This document shows positions 1-8,734 of a stretch of 64,000 nt of DNA, one piece after another. Numbering within the stretch: position 1 is the first letter of the stretch; each line of letters starts with the position of its first letter. The translations under genes and the position numbers were made by a program. The notes under the pieces are model-generated. The model was not told the DNA's origin. It did not search any database and saw only the letters and a list, made by a program, of their open reading frames with translations. The DNA comes from Pseudomonas sp. HS6. Lineage in GTDB: Bacteria > Pseudomonadota > Gammaproteobacteria > Pseudomonadales > Pseudomonadaceae. The stretch is from assembly GCF_023375815.1 (NCBI RefSeq), contig NZ_CP067412.1, positions 992,001 to 1,056,000 on the forward strand. Reading direction: 5' to 3'.

Positions 1-902
1 ACCTGAATCGCCTCGACCGCACGTTTGGCGTGCCACCAGCGCTCGGCGACCACCGCCACAGCACCCGGCAGACGATGCACGGAATGCACGCCTTTCATCG
101 CCTTGACCTGATCTTCGTTGCGCAGATTGCCCACGGTCATTCCCAGGCGCGGCGCATGTTGAACAGCAGCATGGAGCATGTCGTCGACTTTCAGATCGAT
201 GCTGTAGAGCGCCTTGCCGGTGGACTTGTCGTAGGCATCGAGGCGCTTCACCGGTTTGCCGATCCAGCGGAACTGGCTCGGATCGCGCAGCTTCACGGAA
301 GCCGGATCAGGAACCGGCAGATCCATCGCACGCTCGGCCAGTTCACCGTAGGCCAGCGAGCGGCCCGACTTGGCGTGCACGACTTTGCCAGGCTCGGTGG
401 TCAATTCACTTACTGGCACGCCCAGTTGCTGCGCGCCCGCCTGCAACAACATGGCGCGGGCGAGGGCGCCGAGGCGGCGCATCACCGGGTAACTCATGCG
501 CACCGACATGCTACCGCCGGTGATGCGCATGCCGTTTTCCAACACCACATAAGGTTCGCCGGGCGGCGCGGCTTCGACCAGGAAAGATGCCGGGTCGGCA
601 TCCAGTTCCTCACCGACAATCTGCGCCATCGCCGTGAACGTGCCTTGTCCGCCCTCCATAAACGGGCAGAGCAGACGCACGCGGTTGTCCGGGCGGATTT
701 CGAGAAACGCCGGCACTTGCGTGCCGCGCTCGGCCGTCGTCGCAACGGCAGCCTGCACGCGCGTCGCACCGAGTGGCAGACCGAAGCCGAGGACCAGCGC
801 GCCGACGGCGGTACCGGTCAGGAAACGTCTGCGCGAAACATTGATCGGTTCGTGCAGATCCAGTACTGAGGCTTGCTGTGAAGGTTCGATGCGAACGTTC
901 AT
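1..902 (-). CDS. Molybdopterin-binding subunit of an IorB-type aldehyde/xanthine dehydrogenase (3-prime partial)
   Basis: Large catalytic subunit of a periplasm-facing molybdenum hydroxylase related to isoquinoline 1-oxidoreductase beta (IorB). Only the first 300 codons are present; the gene runs off the left edge. The N-terminus (MNVRIEPSQQ) is followed at about residue 24 by SRRRFLTG and a hydrophobic stretch ending near VQA, a twin-arginine (Tat) export signal typical of this family. The segment FLEIRPDNRVRLLCPFMEGG matches the family's start of the molybdopterin region. The ATG overlaps the stop of the upstream 2Fe-2S subunit by ATGA, so the two are translationally coupled. The substrate cannot be told from sequence; electrons probably pass to a cytochrome in this family (inference). 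Confidence 0.9.
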   Translation of the reverse strand, partial: MNVRIEPSQQASVLDLHEPINVSRRRFLTGTAVGALVLGFGLPLGATRVQAAVATTAERGTQVPAFLEIRPDNRVRLLCPFMEGGQGTFTAMAQIVGEELDADPASFLVEAAPPGEPYVVLENGMRITGGSMSVRMSYPVMRRLGALARAMLLQAGAQQLGVPVSELTTEPGKVVHAKSGRSLAYGELAERAMDLPVPDPASVKLRDPSQFRWIGKPVKRLDAYDKSTGKALYSIDLKVDDMLHAAVQHAPRLGMTVGNLRNEDQVKAMKGVHSVHRLPGAVAVVAERWWHAKRAVEAIQ

Positions 903-1357
903 CACGCGTCTCCCTTGCCGGCCAGCTCATGCACGGCGGCATGAATGGCGTTGTACGTTCCGCAGCGGCACAGATTGACCATCGCCGCCTCGATTTGCGC
1001 ATCACTGGGCTTGGGGTTTTGCTTGAGCAGCGCGGTAGCGGCCATCACCTGCCCGGACTGGCAATAGCCGCACTGAGCGACCTGCAAATCGACCCAGGTC
1101 GAGACCACTCGTTTGCCCACTTCATCGCTTTCAATGGCCTCGATTGTGGTGACCTCGCGGCCAACCACGCCGGCCACCGGCGTGACGCACGAGCGCACCA
1201 CATTGCCATCCACCAACACCGAGCAAGCGCCGCATTGCGCCAATCCACAGCCGTACTTGGTACCGGTCATACCCAGATCATCGCGGATCACCCACAGCAA
1301 GGGCGTATCGGCGTCGGCATCGACCTGGTAGGTCTTCTGGTTGATTCGTAGTTCCAT
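902..1357 (-). CDS. 2Fe-2S binding small subunit of an IorA-type molybdenum hydroxylase
   Basis: A 151-residue small electron-transfer subunit with two [2Fe-2S] clusters. The plant-type ferredoxin motif is at about residues 38-50 (CGLAQCGACSV, with a further Cys near 61), and the helical C-terminal cluster motif appears as GYCQSGQVM and CRCGTYNAIH. This length and motif order are those of IorA/CoxS-like subunits. It accepts electrons from the molybdopterin subunit encoded just downstream with a 4-bp overlap. The pair lies next to a divergent-free AraC-type regulator gene on the same strand, which may control it (inference). Confidence 0.92.
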   Translation of the reverse strand: MELRINQKTYQVDADADTPLLWVIRDDLGMTGTKYGCGLAQCGACSVLVDGNVVRSCVTPVAGVVGREVTTIEAIESDEVGKRVVSTWVDLQVAQCGYCQSGQVMAATALLKQNPKPSDAQIEAAMVNLCRCGTYNAIHAAVHELAGKGDA

Positions 1358-1444
1358 GATTCACCCGCTGATCATCGGTTGACGTGCATTGTTATGAGCG
1401 ATGACACGCGGCGAGGCGCATCACCGGTGAAGCTGGTTGTTTGT

Positions 1445-2377
1445 TCAGTTCGTGACTGTCCCGAGCGCTTCTGCTTCAAATGGCTCCCCGCGCAAAAGGG
1501 CGATGTCACGACTCGGCGCGGTGCCGAACAGCCGGCCATATTCGCGGCTGAACTGCGAAGGGCTTTCATAGCCGACCGCAAACGCTGCGCGCGAGACGTC
1601 GAGGCGCTCGACCAGCATCAATCGCCGGGCCTCGTTCAACCGCAGCCATTTCTGGTACTGCAGCGGGCTCATGCCGGTGAGCTGACGGAAATGGTGGTGA
1701 AAGGTCGGCGCGCTCATCTGCACCCGCGCGGCAAGATCGTCGATGCGCAGGGCATCGCTGTAGTTGACCTTGAGCCAGTCAATCGCCTTGGCAATGCGAT
1801 AACCCTGACCATCGACGGCAGTGATCTGCCGCAGCCGTGCGCCTTGGTCGGTGTGGAGCAGCCGATAGTGGATCTCTCGCAGAATCAGCGGCGCCAGGAC
1901 CGGGATCGCCTCGGGTTCATCGAGCAATGCCAGCAGGCGATCGAGTGCGCCCTCCAGGGCTGACGAAAGGCTGCCAATCGCGGCGCCCGTGCCCGTTGAT
2001 GGTTGCCGCTTGGCCGGCAAGCCGCTCTTGGTGATGACCTCGGCGAGCATGCTTACATTCAGTTTCAGCACCAGGCCGACACAGGGCTGTTCGGGACTGG
2101 CGAGCATCACTTCGGAGTTGGCGGGCAGATCCAGCGACGTGACCAGAAACCGCGATGGGTCATAGCTGTAGCCCTCACCGCCGACCCACAAGCGCTTTTC
2201 GCCGCGCCCCACAAGAATCAAGCTGGGTTCGATCATGCACACGGCGGGGGGCGCTGGTTGGTCGCGACGAAACAGCGACAGCCCGGGTATGGCCGTGGCG
2301 AAGTCGCCCGGCGCGCTCACGCGCGGGTCAATGTGCAACGTCAAAGGCGATGCCTGGTGCAGGTCGGTATCGATCAT
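1445..2377 (-). CDS. AraC family transcriptional regulator (AraC_N type)
   Basis: A 310-residue regulator. Residues about 1-190 form an AraC_N/cupin-like effector domain, and the last ~100 residues carry two helix-turn-helix motifs: LRIDDLAARVQMSAPTFHHH, then VSRAAFAVGYESPSQFSREY followed by FG. The start is supported by AGGAGTGA a few bases upstream. It sits upstream of the iorAB-like pair on the same strand and divergent from the MFS exporter at 2606. Regulators of this subfamily commonly control neighbouring oxidoreductases or exporters, so either neighbour is a plausible target. Confidence 0.9.
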   Translation of the reverse strand: MIDTDLHQASPLTLHIDPRVSAPGDFATAIPGLSLFRRDQPAPPAVCMIEPSLILVGRGEKRLWVGGEGYSYDPSRFLVTSLDLPANSEVMLASPEQPCVGLVLKLNVSMLAEVITKSGLPAKRQPSTGTGAAIGSLSSALEGALDRLLALLDEPEAIPVLAPLILREIHYRLLHTDQGARLRQITAVDGQGYRIAKAIDWLKVNYSDALRIDDLAARVQMSAPTFHHHFRQLTGMSPLQYQKWLRLNEARRLMLVERLDVSRAAFAVGYESPSQFSREYGRLFGTAPSRDIALLRGEPFEAEALGTVTN

Positions 2378-2605
2378 GTCGGGTCACTCCTGTTGATCGA
2401 ACTCTAATCCGCGTACGAGACGTTTCCTATCCATCACCCTGCATCGCCAGAGGATCAGGCAAGCATTCAAGAGGAATGCACTAGGGAAGCGCCGGATCGA
2501 CCGGGAGAATGTGTCTATCTGTTACAGGGGCAGTGTTCGAATTGGAGACAAACTGCTGATCCTGCGCATCACACCCACACGTTTTTCGAACCACAGGTAG
2601 TTCCC

Positions 2606-3802
2606 ATGACCTTTCCTTCTACAGAAAAACGCGGCTGGAGCGCCGTGCTGGCCATGTCATTGGCCGCATTCGCCCTGGTCGCTTCAGAGTTCATGCCGGT
2701 CAGCCTGCTGACGCCAATTGCGGCAGACCTGCAAATCACCGAAGGCCAGGCCGGGCAGGGGATTTCCGTGTCCGGTGCCTTTGCATTGATCACCAGCCTG
2801 TTGATTGCGTCGGTCGCCGCTCGCATCGAACGCAAGAAGCTGCTGCTGGGCCTTACCTTGCTGATGATCGTCTCCGGTACGGTCGTCGCGCTCGCGCCGG
2901 GCTACCCGTCATTCATGTTTGGACGTGCGCTGATCGGGATTGCGATCGGCGGTTTCTGGTCACTGTCGGCGGCGACTGCAATGCGCTTGGTGCAGCCTGA
3001 TCAGGTCTCCCGGGCGCTGGCCATCGTCAATGGCGGTAACGCGCTGGCGACGGTCATCGCCGCTCCAGCGGGCAGCTTCCTTGGCTCTCTGATCGGCTGG
3101 CGCGGTGCATTCTTCTGCGTGGTTCCGGTCGCGGTGATGGCAGCAGTGTGGCTGCTGATAAGCCTTCCGTCCTTCAAGGCCGAGCGCCAGTCAGGCAGCG
3201 GCAACGTTCTGCGGTTGATGAAGCAGCTACCAGTCGCTTTGGGAATGGTCGCTGTCAGCGTATTTTTCATGGGCCAGTTCATGCTGTTCACCTACCTGCG
3301 GCCATTTCTTGAGGCCGTGACCGGCGTCAGTGTCTCAACCTTGTCATTCATGCTGCTGGGGCTGGGACTGGCAGGGTTTATTGGCACCTTTCTGATCGAA
3401 AGGTTTATGGCGCGAGGCCTCTACCGCACGTTGATCGTCATCCCGCTGATCATGGCAACCATCGCGCTGGCACTAGTGAGCTTCGGCAAATCACCGGTGC
3501 TGACCGCCGTGTTGCTCGGACTGTGGGGCCTGGTTGCAACGGCCGCGCCGGTCGGCTGGTGGACATGGCTGGCGCAAACGCTTCCGGATGATGCAGAGGC
3601 TGGAGGCGGCTTGCTCGTGGCTATTGTCCAATTGGCGATCGCCGCAGGCGCAATCATTGGAGGTCTGGCCTTTGATCTGAGCGGTTATAAAGCCACATTC
3701 GAGCTTAGTGCCGCTGTATTGGTCGCCGCGTCTGTGCTTGCCTGGCTGGCCGGGCGCAATGCTATGGAAGTTTATCTTGTCGAGTCGAACGCGACAGCCT
3801 GA
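2606..3802 (+). CDS. MFS transporter, DHA1-type sugar/drug efflux (SotB/AraJ-like)
   Basis: A 398-residue inner-membrane protein of about 12 hydrophobic segments. The N-terminus (FALVASEFMPVSLLTPIAAD) is characteristic of DHA1 proton-coupled exporters of the SotB/YdeA/AraJ branch, and the loop after TM2 (RIERKKLLLG) corresponds to the MFS motif-A region. The following segment GRALIGIAIGGFWSLSAATA is the TM4 region. It is transcribed divergently from the AraC-type gene, separated by about 230 bp with room for two promoters. The natural substrate is unknown; arabinose-like sugars or aromatic drugs are usual for relatives. Confidence 0.88.
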   Translation: MTFPSTEKRGWSAVLAMSLAAFALVASEFMPVSLLTPIAADLQITEGQAGQGISVSGAFALITSLLIASVAARIERKKLLLGLTLLMIVSGTVVALAPGYPSFMFGRALIGIAIGGFWSLSAATAMRLVQPDQVSRALAIVNGGNALATVIAAPAGSFLGSLIGWRGAFFCVVPVAVMAAVWLLISLPSFKAERQSGSGNVLRLMKQLPVALGMVAVSVFFMGQFMLFTYLRPFLEAVTGVSVSTLSFMLLGLGLAGFIGTFLIERFMARGLYRTLIVIPLIMATIALALVSFGKSPVLTAVLLGLWGLVATAAPVGWWTWLAQTLPDDAEAGGGLLVAIVQLAIAAGAIIGGLAFDLSGYKATFELSAAVLVAASVLAWLAGRNAMEVYLVESNATA

Positions 3803-3838
3803 CGAGATCAGAGGTCTCTCAACGGATAGGTTACGGGC

Positions 3839-4363
3839 ATGAAAAGAAGTGGCGATCAATCAACCGCGTGGCTGATCCTCTCGTCGATTTTAATCTGTGC
3901 ATCGGTGAGTCATGTAGCCATGGCCAAAAGCTCATCGCTGCACCAAAGCCCTGATCAAATGGCTCCGGGCAAAGTGACGCCTGTCATGCAAGACAACTCA
4001 GTGATGCTGACCAAGGTCAAACTAAAATTTGCAGGTCAAGAGGCAGTGTTGGAACTCAATGACAGCCAAGCTTCCCGCGATCTTGTGTCCATGCTGCCGC
4101 TCACGATGAAGTTCAGTGACTACAACAATGTCGAAAAGATCGCTTATCCACCCCGGAAGCTCTCAACCGAGGCGGCATCCTTTGGACTAAAGCCTTCCGT
4201 GGGAGATTTCGCGCTGTATGCGCCTTGGGGCAATCTGGTGGTTTACTACCGAAGCTTTCAGAGCTCCGGTGATCTGGTTCACCTTGGGCGTTTTATATCA
4301 GGCATTGAGCAGCTTGCAGCGATGGATGGGGAGTTCAGTGTCCGTTTAGAGGTGAGCGAGTAA
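3839..4363 (+). CDS. Secreted cyclophilin-like fold protein
   Basis: A 174-residue protein with an N-terminal signal peptide (WLILSSILICASVSHVAMA, cleavage near AMA-KS). The mature part resembles the cyclophilin-like fold family (Cyclophil_like2): it has an F/L-rich start (VKLKFAGQEAVLELNDS), the SMLPLTMKFSDY block and the conserved GDFALYAPWGNLVVYY segment. Its partner is unknown, and no prolyl isomerase activity is implied by this family. It starts 36 bp after the MFS exporter stop on the same strand, so the two may be co-transcribed. Confidence 0.82.
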   Translation: MKRSGDQSTAWLILSSILICASVSHVAMAKSSSLHQSPDQMAPGKVTPVMQDNSVMLTKVKLKFAGQEAVLELNDSQASRDLVSMLPLTMKFSDYNNVEKIAYPPRKLSTEAASFGLKPSVGDFALYAPWGNLVVYYRSFQSSGDLVHLGRFISGIEQLAAMDGEFSVRLEVSE

Positions 4364-4453
4364 TTTGAGTATTGAGGGCTCGGCGCATTTTTCGGTGATT
4401 GGGAAAGTTGGAACGACCGATGCTCGACTCTCAACCATGCAACCCGTTTCGCC

Positions 4454-4630
4454 CTATGGCTCAAGCATCAAACTGCGCCACACGATAACGGACGGTTCAA
4501 CCCGCGCAACATCCGGTTGAAGCGTCTGCTGTTCCAGCGCCTCTGGCGAAATCACTTCGGATGATGACCGCTTAATCAGTAAAAGCTGTGCAACTTCTAC
4601 GGTCTGTTCATGAGTAGGCAGCGCGGTCAT
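4454..4630 (-). CDS. Small ORF coupled to the upstream dehydrogenase (58 aa)
   Basis: A 58-residue reading frame beginning MTALPTHEQTVEVAQLLLIK and ending WRSLMLEP. Its ATG overlaps the TGA of the dehydrogenase gene in an ATGA arrangement, which is the only strong reason to call it. No family is recognised; it is mildly acidic with an amphipathic N-terminal half. It may be a genuine coupled small protein or the decayed start of a lost gene. Confidence 0.4.
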   Translation of the reverse strand: MTALPTHEQTVEVAQLLLIKRSSSEVISPEALEQQTLQPDVARVEPSVIVWRSLMLEP

Positions 4631-5625
4631 TTGATCGAAACAACGACCTTGCCCTTGGCTCGTCCCTGCTCAACGTACTTCAATGCCTCTGCCGTTGATT
4701 CAAAGGTGAAGGAACGGTCAACCACAGGTTTGATGATTCCGTCCTCAACGAGCGCGGTGATGTCTTGCAGTTGAGCGCCATTGGCCTGCATGAACACGAA
4801 CGCATAGCTGACATCCTGCTTGCGCGCTTTGCGACGAATGCCAAGGCTCAGCAGGCGCATGACTTGCTGCAATGGCCAGGACAACCGTTGCTCCTGCGCG
4901 AACTGCACAGTGGGTGGGCCCGAGATGGAAATGAGTTGGCCACCGGGCTTGAGTATCTTGAGCGACTTCTCCAGCACGTCGGCGCCGAGGCTGTTCAGCA
5001 CCATGTCGTAGTCATGCAGGACACTTTCGAAGTTCTGATGTGTGTAGTCGATCACCAGATCGGCCCCCAGCGCCTTGACCCATTCGATATTGGCGGTGCT
5101 AGTTGTTGTGGCGACAAACGCACCGAGGTGTTTGGCAAGCTGAATAGCAATGGTGCCGACGCCGCCGGAACCCGCGTGAATCAGCACTTTCTGGCCCTTA
5201 TGCAGTCGAGCGGTTTCAACCAGTACTTGCCAGGCGGTCAGTGCAACCAAAGGGAGGGACGCCGCTTGGGCCATGTTGGTATTGGCAGGTTTCACGGCGA
5301 CCGCGTTTTCATTCACGGCGATCAATTGGGCGAACGTCCCGATCCGCGCTTCGGGCGGGCGAGCGTATACCTCGTCTCCCGGTTTGAAGCGTGTCACCTT
5401 CGAGCCGACTTGAACCACGACACCCGCCAGGTCATTGCCCAGTATCAATGGAAATGAGTAGGGCAGGATCAGTTTGAAGTCGCCTTTGCTGATCTTCGAA
5501 TCCAGCACGTTGACACTGCTGGCATGTACCTCGATCAAGACATCGTGGGCACCGACTGCGGGGGCGGGCGCTTCGCCAATGCGCCCGGGGTTCTTGCCAT
5601 AACGATCAATCAGAAATGCTTTCAT
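4627..5625 (-). CDS. NADP-dependent alcohol dehydrogenase / quinone oxidoreductase (MDR family)
   Basis: A 332-residue medium-chain dehydrogenase/reductase of the zeta-crystallin branch. The catalytic GroES-like domain occupies about residues 1-120 and lacks the zinc ligands of true alcohol dehydrogenases. The Rossmann motif appears as IHAGSGGVGTIAIQLAKHLG near residue 150. Such enzymes reduce quinones or alpha,beta-unsaturated carbonyls with NADPH. It is the last full gene in a minus-strand run with an alpha/beta hydrolase, an SDR and an Old Yellow Enzyme, pointing to electrophile detoxification. Confidence 0.88.
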   Translation of the reverse strand: MKAFLIDRYGKNPGRIGEAPAPAVGAHDVLIEVHASSVNVLDSKISKGDFKLILPYSFPLILGNDLAGVVVQVGSKVTRFKPGDEVYARPPEARIGTFAQLIAVNENAVAVKPANTNMAQAASLPLVALTAWQVLVETARLHKGQKVLIHAGSGGVGTIAIQLAKHLGAFVATTTSTANIEWVKALGADLVIDYTHQNFESVLHDYDMVLNSLGADVLEKSLKILKPGGQLISISGPPTVQFAQEQRLSWPLQQVMRLLSLGIRRKARKQDVSYAFVFMQANGAQLQDITALVEDGIIKPVVDRSFTFESTAEALKYVEQGRAKGKVVVSIK

Positions 5626-5692
5626 CGTGGTGCGGCTCTTGATGGTTGTAAGGAGGCTAGCCGGTGCATTGCGGTGTTGCTACGTGACGTGG

Positions 5693-6562
5693 TCAGGCAT
5701 CGAGGAACGCCTGCGCCTTGGCCACAAAGTCAGCGTGATGCTGGAAAATGCCGCCGTGCCCGGCATCTTCATAAATCACCAACTGTGCGTTGGGGATAAG
5801 CCTGGCCAGCTCAAACGAGTTAACGCTGGGCACCATGATGTCGTTGTCGCCGTTGACGATCAGCGTTGGCGTCCGCAAACGTCCGAGCTCTTGCCGCGGT
5901 TGTTTGCCCCACGCGGTGATGGCTTTCAATTGCCGCAGGAAAGCGTGGGGTGTCGGGCCCTTGTCGCGATTTTTCTTACGTGCGTTGAGGCGTCGTAAAT
6001 ACTGCGATGCGGACCGTCGTCCATTGGCCGTCGAAGTGAAGAAAAGGTAGAACTTGGGATCGCGCAGGGTCAGCAAGCCTTTGAGGATCAATGGCCACGA
6101 CACCGTGCCGACCTTGTCGATACCGGTGCCGCCGGCCGGTCCAGTACCGGTCAAAATCAAGCGGCGCACCAAATCAGGCGCCTTCAGGGCGATGTCCTGA
6201 GCGACGAAGCCGCCGAGGGAAAAACCGAGCAGATCAACGGTTTCCAGTCCCAGCGCCTGGATCAGTTGGATGGCATCGTCGGCCATTTCACCCACCGTCA
6301 GTGGCGCGGTTCCAGCAGAGTTGCCAATGCCGCGATAGTCGGTGGTGATGACGCGTCTGGTTTGCGCCAAGCCATCGATAATCGCGGGGTCGAAGTTGTC
6401 CAGCACTGCGCCCCAATGGTTGAACAGTACGAGGGGCACACCGGTTGCGGGCCCGGTGTCGCGGTAGGCGAAGGGAATGCCGTTGACCGTGATCGACTGG
6501 TTCGCCGCGTCGATGAATGACGCCGGCGAACCCGAACGGGAATGTGTCTGCATTGAATTCAT
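5693..6562 (-). CDS. Alpha/beta hydrolase
   Basis: A 289-residue serine hydrolase of the alpha/beta fold. Oxyanion-region HG-like motif FNHWGAVLDNFDPAIID, nucleophile elbow GFSLGGFVAQ (Ser near residue 112), acid in NGDNDIMVP and catalytic His in DAGHGGIF are all present, so the triad is complete. It resembles the haloperoxidase/3-oxoadipate enol-lactonase-like group, but the substrate is not predictable. Alternative starts exist at MNSMQT and MQTHS. It is co-directional with its redox neighbours, and spacing of 80 bp on either side leaves operon structure uncertain. Confidence 0.88.
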   Translation of the reverse strand: MNSMQTHSRSGSPASFIDAANQSITVNGIPFAYRDTGPATGVPLVLFNHWGAVLDNFDPAIIDGLAQTRRVITTDYRGIGNSAGTAPLTVGEMADDAIQLIQALGLETVDLLGFSLGGFVAQDIALKAPDLVRRLILTGTGPAGGTGIDKVGTVSWPLILKGLLTLRDPKFYLFFTSTANGRRSASQYLRRLNARKKNRDKGPTPHAFLRQLKAITAWGKQPRQELGRLRTPTLIVNGDNDIMVPSVNSFELARLIPNAQLVIYEDAGHGGIFQHHADFVAKAQAFLDA

Positions 6563-6644
6563 TGTTACTCCGGACAGCGGGATGGATTCGATACAGTGCT
6601 ATGCGTCTGCATCGAATCCGGCGCGAATGCTCGCTACCAAAAAA

Positions 6645-7433
6645 TCACTGTGGAGTCTGGTAGCGCTGGGCAACCGCAGACTGGCGGATTTGCTCCAGCA
6701 GGCTCTGACGTGCGCCCTGCAGGTCATCCCAGCGCTCAGCTTCTTGCAGCGGCGGGATGGTCACAGGTTCGCGACGATCGAAACCGACCAGTGCCGCATC
6801 TACCAGATCGTCCACTTCCATGATTTCGTTCAAGGTGTTGATGTCGATGCCGGAGCGATCCCAGATCTCCGTGCGGGTGGCGGCGGGCAATACGGCCTGC
6901 ACGTAGACGCCCTGAGGCGAAAGTTCCAGGCTCAGTCCCTGGGACAGGAACAGCACGAAGGCCTTGGTCGCACCGTAGACTGTCATGCCGAACTCCGGCG
7001 CCAGGCCTACCACCGAACCGATGTTGATGATTGCGCCTTCACCGGCCTTGGCCAGGCGTGGCGCGATGGCGCTGGCGAGCCGCACCAGCGCCGTGGTGTT
7101 GAGGGCGACCAGTTGCGCGATGCTGTCGGTGCTTTGGTCGATGAAGTTGCCGGACAGTGCGGCCCCGGCGTTATTGACGAGGATGCCGATGCGGGCGTCG
7201 TCGCGCAGGCGGCTTTCAACGGTGGTCAGATCGCCGAGTTGGGTCAGGTCCGCCTGAATCACATCGACGGCGACGTCGTGCTCGCTGCGCAGGCGCGCTG
7301 CAAGTGCGTCCAGGCGAGCCTGATCGCGGGCGACCAGTACCAGATCGTGACCGCGTTGCGCGAAACGCGCGGCGTAGACAGCGCCAATGCCGGTGGAGGC
7401 GCCAGTGATCAGAACAGTAGGGCGAGTGCTCAT
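6645..7433 (-). CDS. Short-chain dehydrogenase/reductase (SDR)
   Basis: A 262-residue classical SDR. The nucleotide-binding motif is TGASTGIGAVYAARFA near the N-terminus, the structural motif VNNAGAALSG is near residue 90, and the active-site YGATKAF (Tyr-x3-Lys) follows a conserved Ser in NIGSVVGL. Arg residues after the first beta strand (ARDQAR) suggest NADP preference. It lies about 50 bp downstream of the Old Yellow Enzyme gene, so the two are probably co-transcribed and controlled by the divergent TetR regulator. Confidence 0.9.
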   Translation of the reverse strand: MSTRPTVLITGASTGIGAVYAARFAQRGHDLVLVARDQARLDALAARLRSEHDVAVDVIQADLTQLGDLTTVESRLRDDARIGILVNNAGAALSGNFIDQSTDSIAQLVALNTTALVRLASAIAPRLAKAGEGAIINIGSVVGLAPEFGMTVYGATKAFVLFLSQGLSLELSPQGVYVQAVLPAATRTEIWDRSGIDINTLNEIMEVDDLVDAALVGFDRREPVTIPPLQEAERWDDLQGARQSLLEQIRQSAVAQRYQTPQ

Positions 7434-7484
7434 GGGAATCTCTCTTTCATGATGTGAGAAACAGAAGGCGCGTTCACTGATTAC

Positions 7485-8585
7485 TCAGCTTGCGTTAGCG
7501 CTCGATTCAGCCAGCGTCGGGTAGTCGATGTAGCCCGCCGCGCCGCCGCCATAGAGGGTGGCGGGATTGAACGCGGACAACGGCGCGCCAAGCTTGAGGC
7601 GCTCCACCAGATCCGGGTTGCCAATGAAGGGACGACCGAAGGCGATCAGATCGGCCTGGTCTTCGGCGAGCCTCGCAGTCGCCAGGTCCAGGTCATAGCC
7701 GTTGTTGGCGATGTAGGTGTTTTTGAAACGCTGGCGCAGGGCATCGAAATCGAATGGCGCCACGTCGCGCGGGCCGCCGGTCGCGCCTTCAACTACGTGC
7801 AGATAAACCACACCGAGGGCGTCGAGTTGCTCGACGACGTAATCGAATTGCGCCTGCGGATCGCTGCTGGAAACGCCATTGGCTGGCGACACCGGAGACA
7901 AGCGCACACCGGTGCGATCTGCGCCAATTTCATCGATGACGGCCGCCGTCACTTCGAGCAACAGACGCGCACGATTTTCAATCGAACCGCCGTAAGCATC
8001 GGTACGCAGATTGGCACTGTCCTTGAGGAACTGATCCAGCAAGTAGCCGTTTGCACCGTGAATCTCTACGCCATCGAAGCCGGCGGCGACAGCGTTGGCC
8101 GCAGCCTGGCGAAAATCGGTGACGATCCCCGGCAGTTCGCTGATGTCCAGCGCGCGGGGCTCGGAGACGTCTTCAAAGCGGTTATTGACGAACACTTTGG
8201 TCGCGGCACGCAACGCGGAAGGGGCCACCGGTGCGGCGCCATTTGCTTGCAGATCAACGTGTGAGACGCGGCCGACATGCCATATCTGCAGAAAGATTTT
8301 TCCACCCTTGGCGTGGACGGCATCGGTGACTGTGCGCCAGCCATGGATCTGCGCCTGTGTGTAGATCCCGGGGGTGTCCTGATAACCCTGGCCCTGTCGA
8401 GAAATCTGTGTAGCTTCGCTGATCAGCAAGCCGGCGCTGGCGCGTTGGCTGTAATAGGCGGCCGCGAACTCACTGGGAACAAAGCCCTGTCCTGCGCGGT
8501 TGCGTGTCAGCGGTGCGAGAACGACGCGGTTCGACAGCGCGAGGCTACCAAGGGTGTAAGGGGTGAACAGGTTCTGGTTGGTCAT
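7485..8585 (-). CDS. Old Yellow Enzyme-family alkene reductase (NemA/XenB-like)
   Basis: A 366-residue FMN-dependent TIM-barrel ene-reductase. Landmarks are LFTPYTLGSLALSNRVVLAP at the start, the substrate-binding pair GVEIHGANGYLLDQFLKDSA (His and Asn in HGAN) and the FMN phosphate-binding region FGRPFIGNPDLVERLK near the C-terminus. The family reduces activated alkenes, N-ethylmaleimide, nitroesters or nitroaromatics with NAD(P)H. It is divergent from a TetR gene in the nemRA manner, so induction by electrophiles through that repressor is likely (inference). Confidence 0.93.
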   Translation of the reverse strand: MTNQNLFTPYTLGSLALSNRVVLAPLTRNRAGQGFVPSEFAAAYYSQRASAGLLISEATQISRQGQGYQDTPGIYTQAQIHGWRTVTDAVHAKGGKIFLQIWHVGRVSHVDLQANGAAPVAPSALRAATKVFVNNRFEDVSEPRALDISELPGIVTDFRQAAANAVAAGFDGVEIHGANGYLLDQFLKDSANLRTDAYGGSIENRARLLLEVTAAVIDEIGADRTGVRLSPVSPANGVSSSDPQAQFDYVVEQLDALGVVYLHVVEGATGGPRDVAPFDFDALRQRFKNTYIANNGYDLDLATARLAEDQADLIAFGRPFIGNPDLVERLKLGAPLSAFNPATLYGGGAAGYIDYPTLAESSANAS

Positions 8586-8639
8586 CTGGAGTTTCTTCCG
8601 TGCCCGTTGATGGAGATCGGTGGTGCGTTCAATTAGGAT

Positions 8640-8663
8640 GATGATCGAAATCTAAACTGTCAA
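8640..8663 (-). promoter_or_regulatory. Candidate promoter -35 region for the ene-reductase operon
   Basis: On the minus strand a TTGACA hexamer (8658-8663) is followed after 17 bp by a poor -10 (CATCCT). It lies about 75 bp upstream of the ene-reductase ATG and abuts the divergent TetR promoter, so one repressor bound between them could control both. Confidence 0.4.
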
Positions 8664-8668
8664 TGGTT

Positions 8669-8696
8669 TTGATTATGACCGACATCTATGTATGAT
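8669..8696 (+). promoter_or_regulatory. Candidate sigma70 promoter of the TetR gene
   Basis: TTGATT, a 16-bp spacer and TATGAT form a plausible -35/-10 pair. The predicted start is near 8703, about 30 bp before the GTG start codon. The promoter is back-to-back with that of the ene-reductase operon. Confidence 0.45.
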
Positions 8697-8734
8697 TGGG
8701 CGCATGATCTCCCGGTAAACACGAGGTATTGCAC

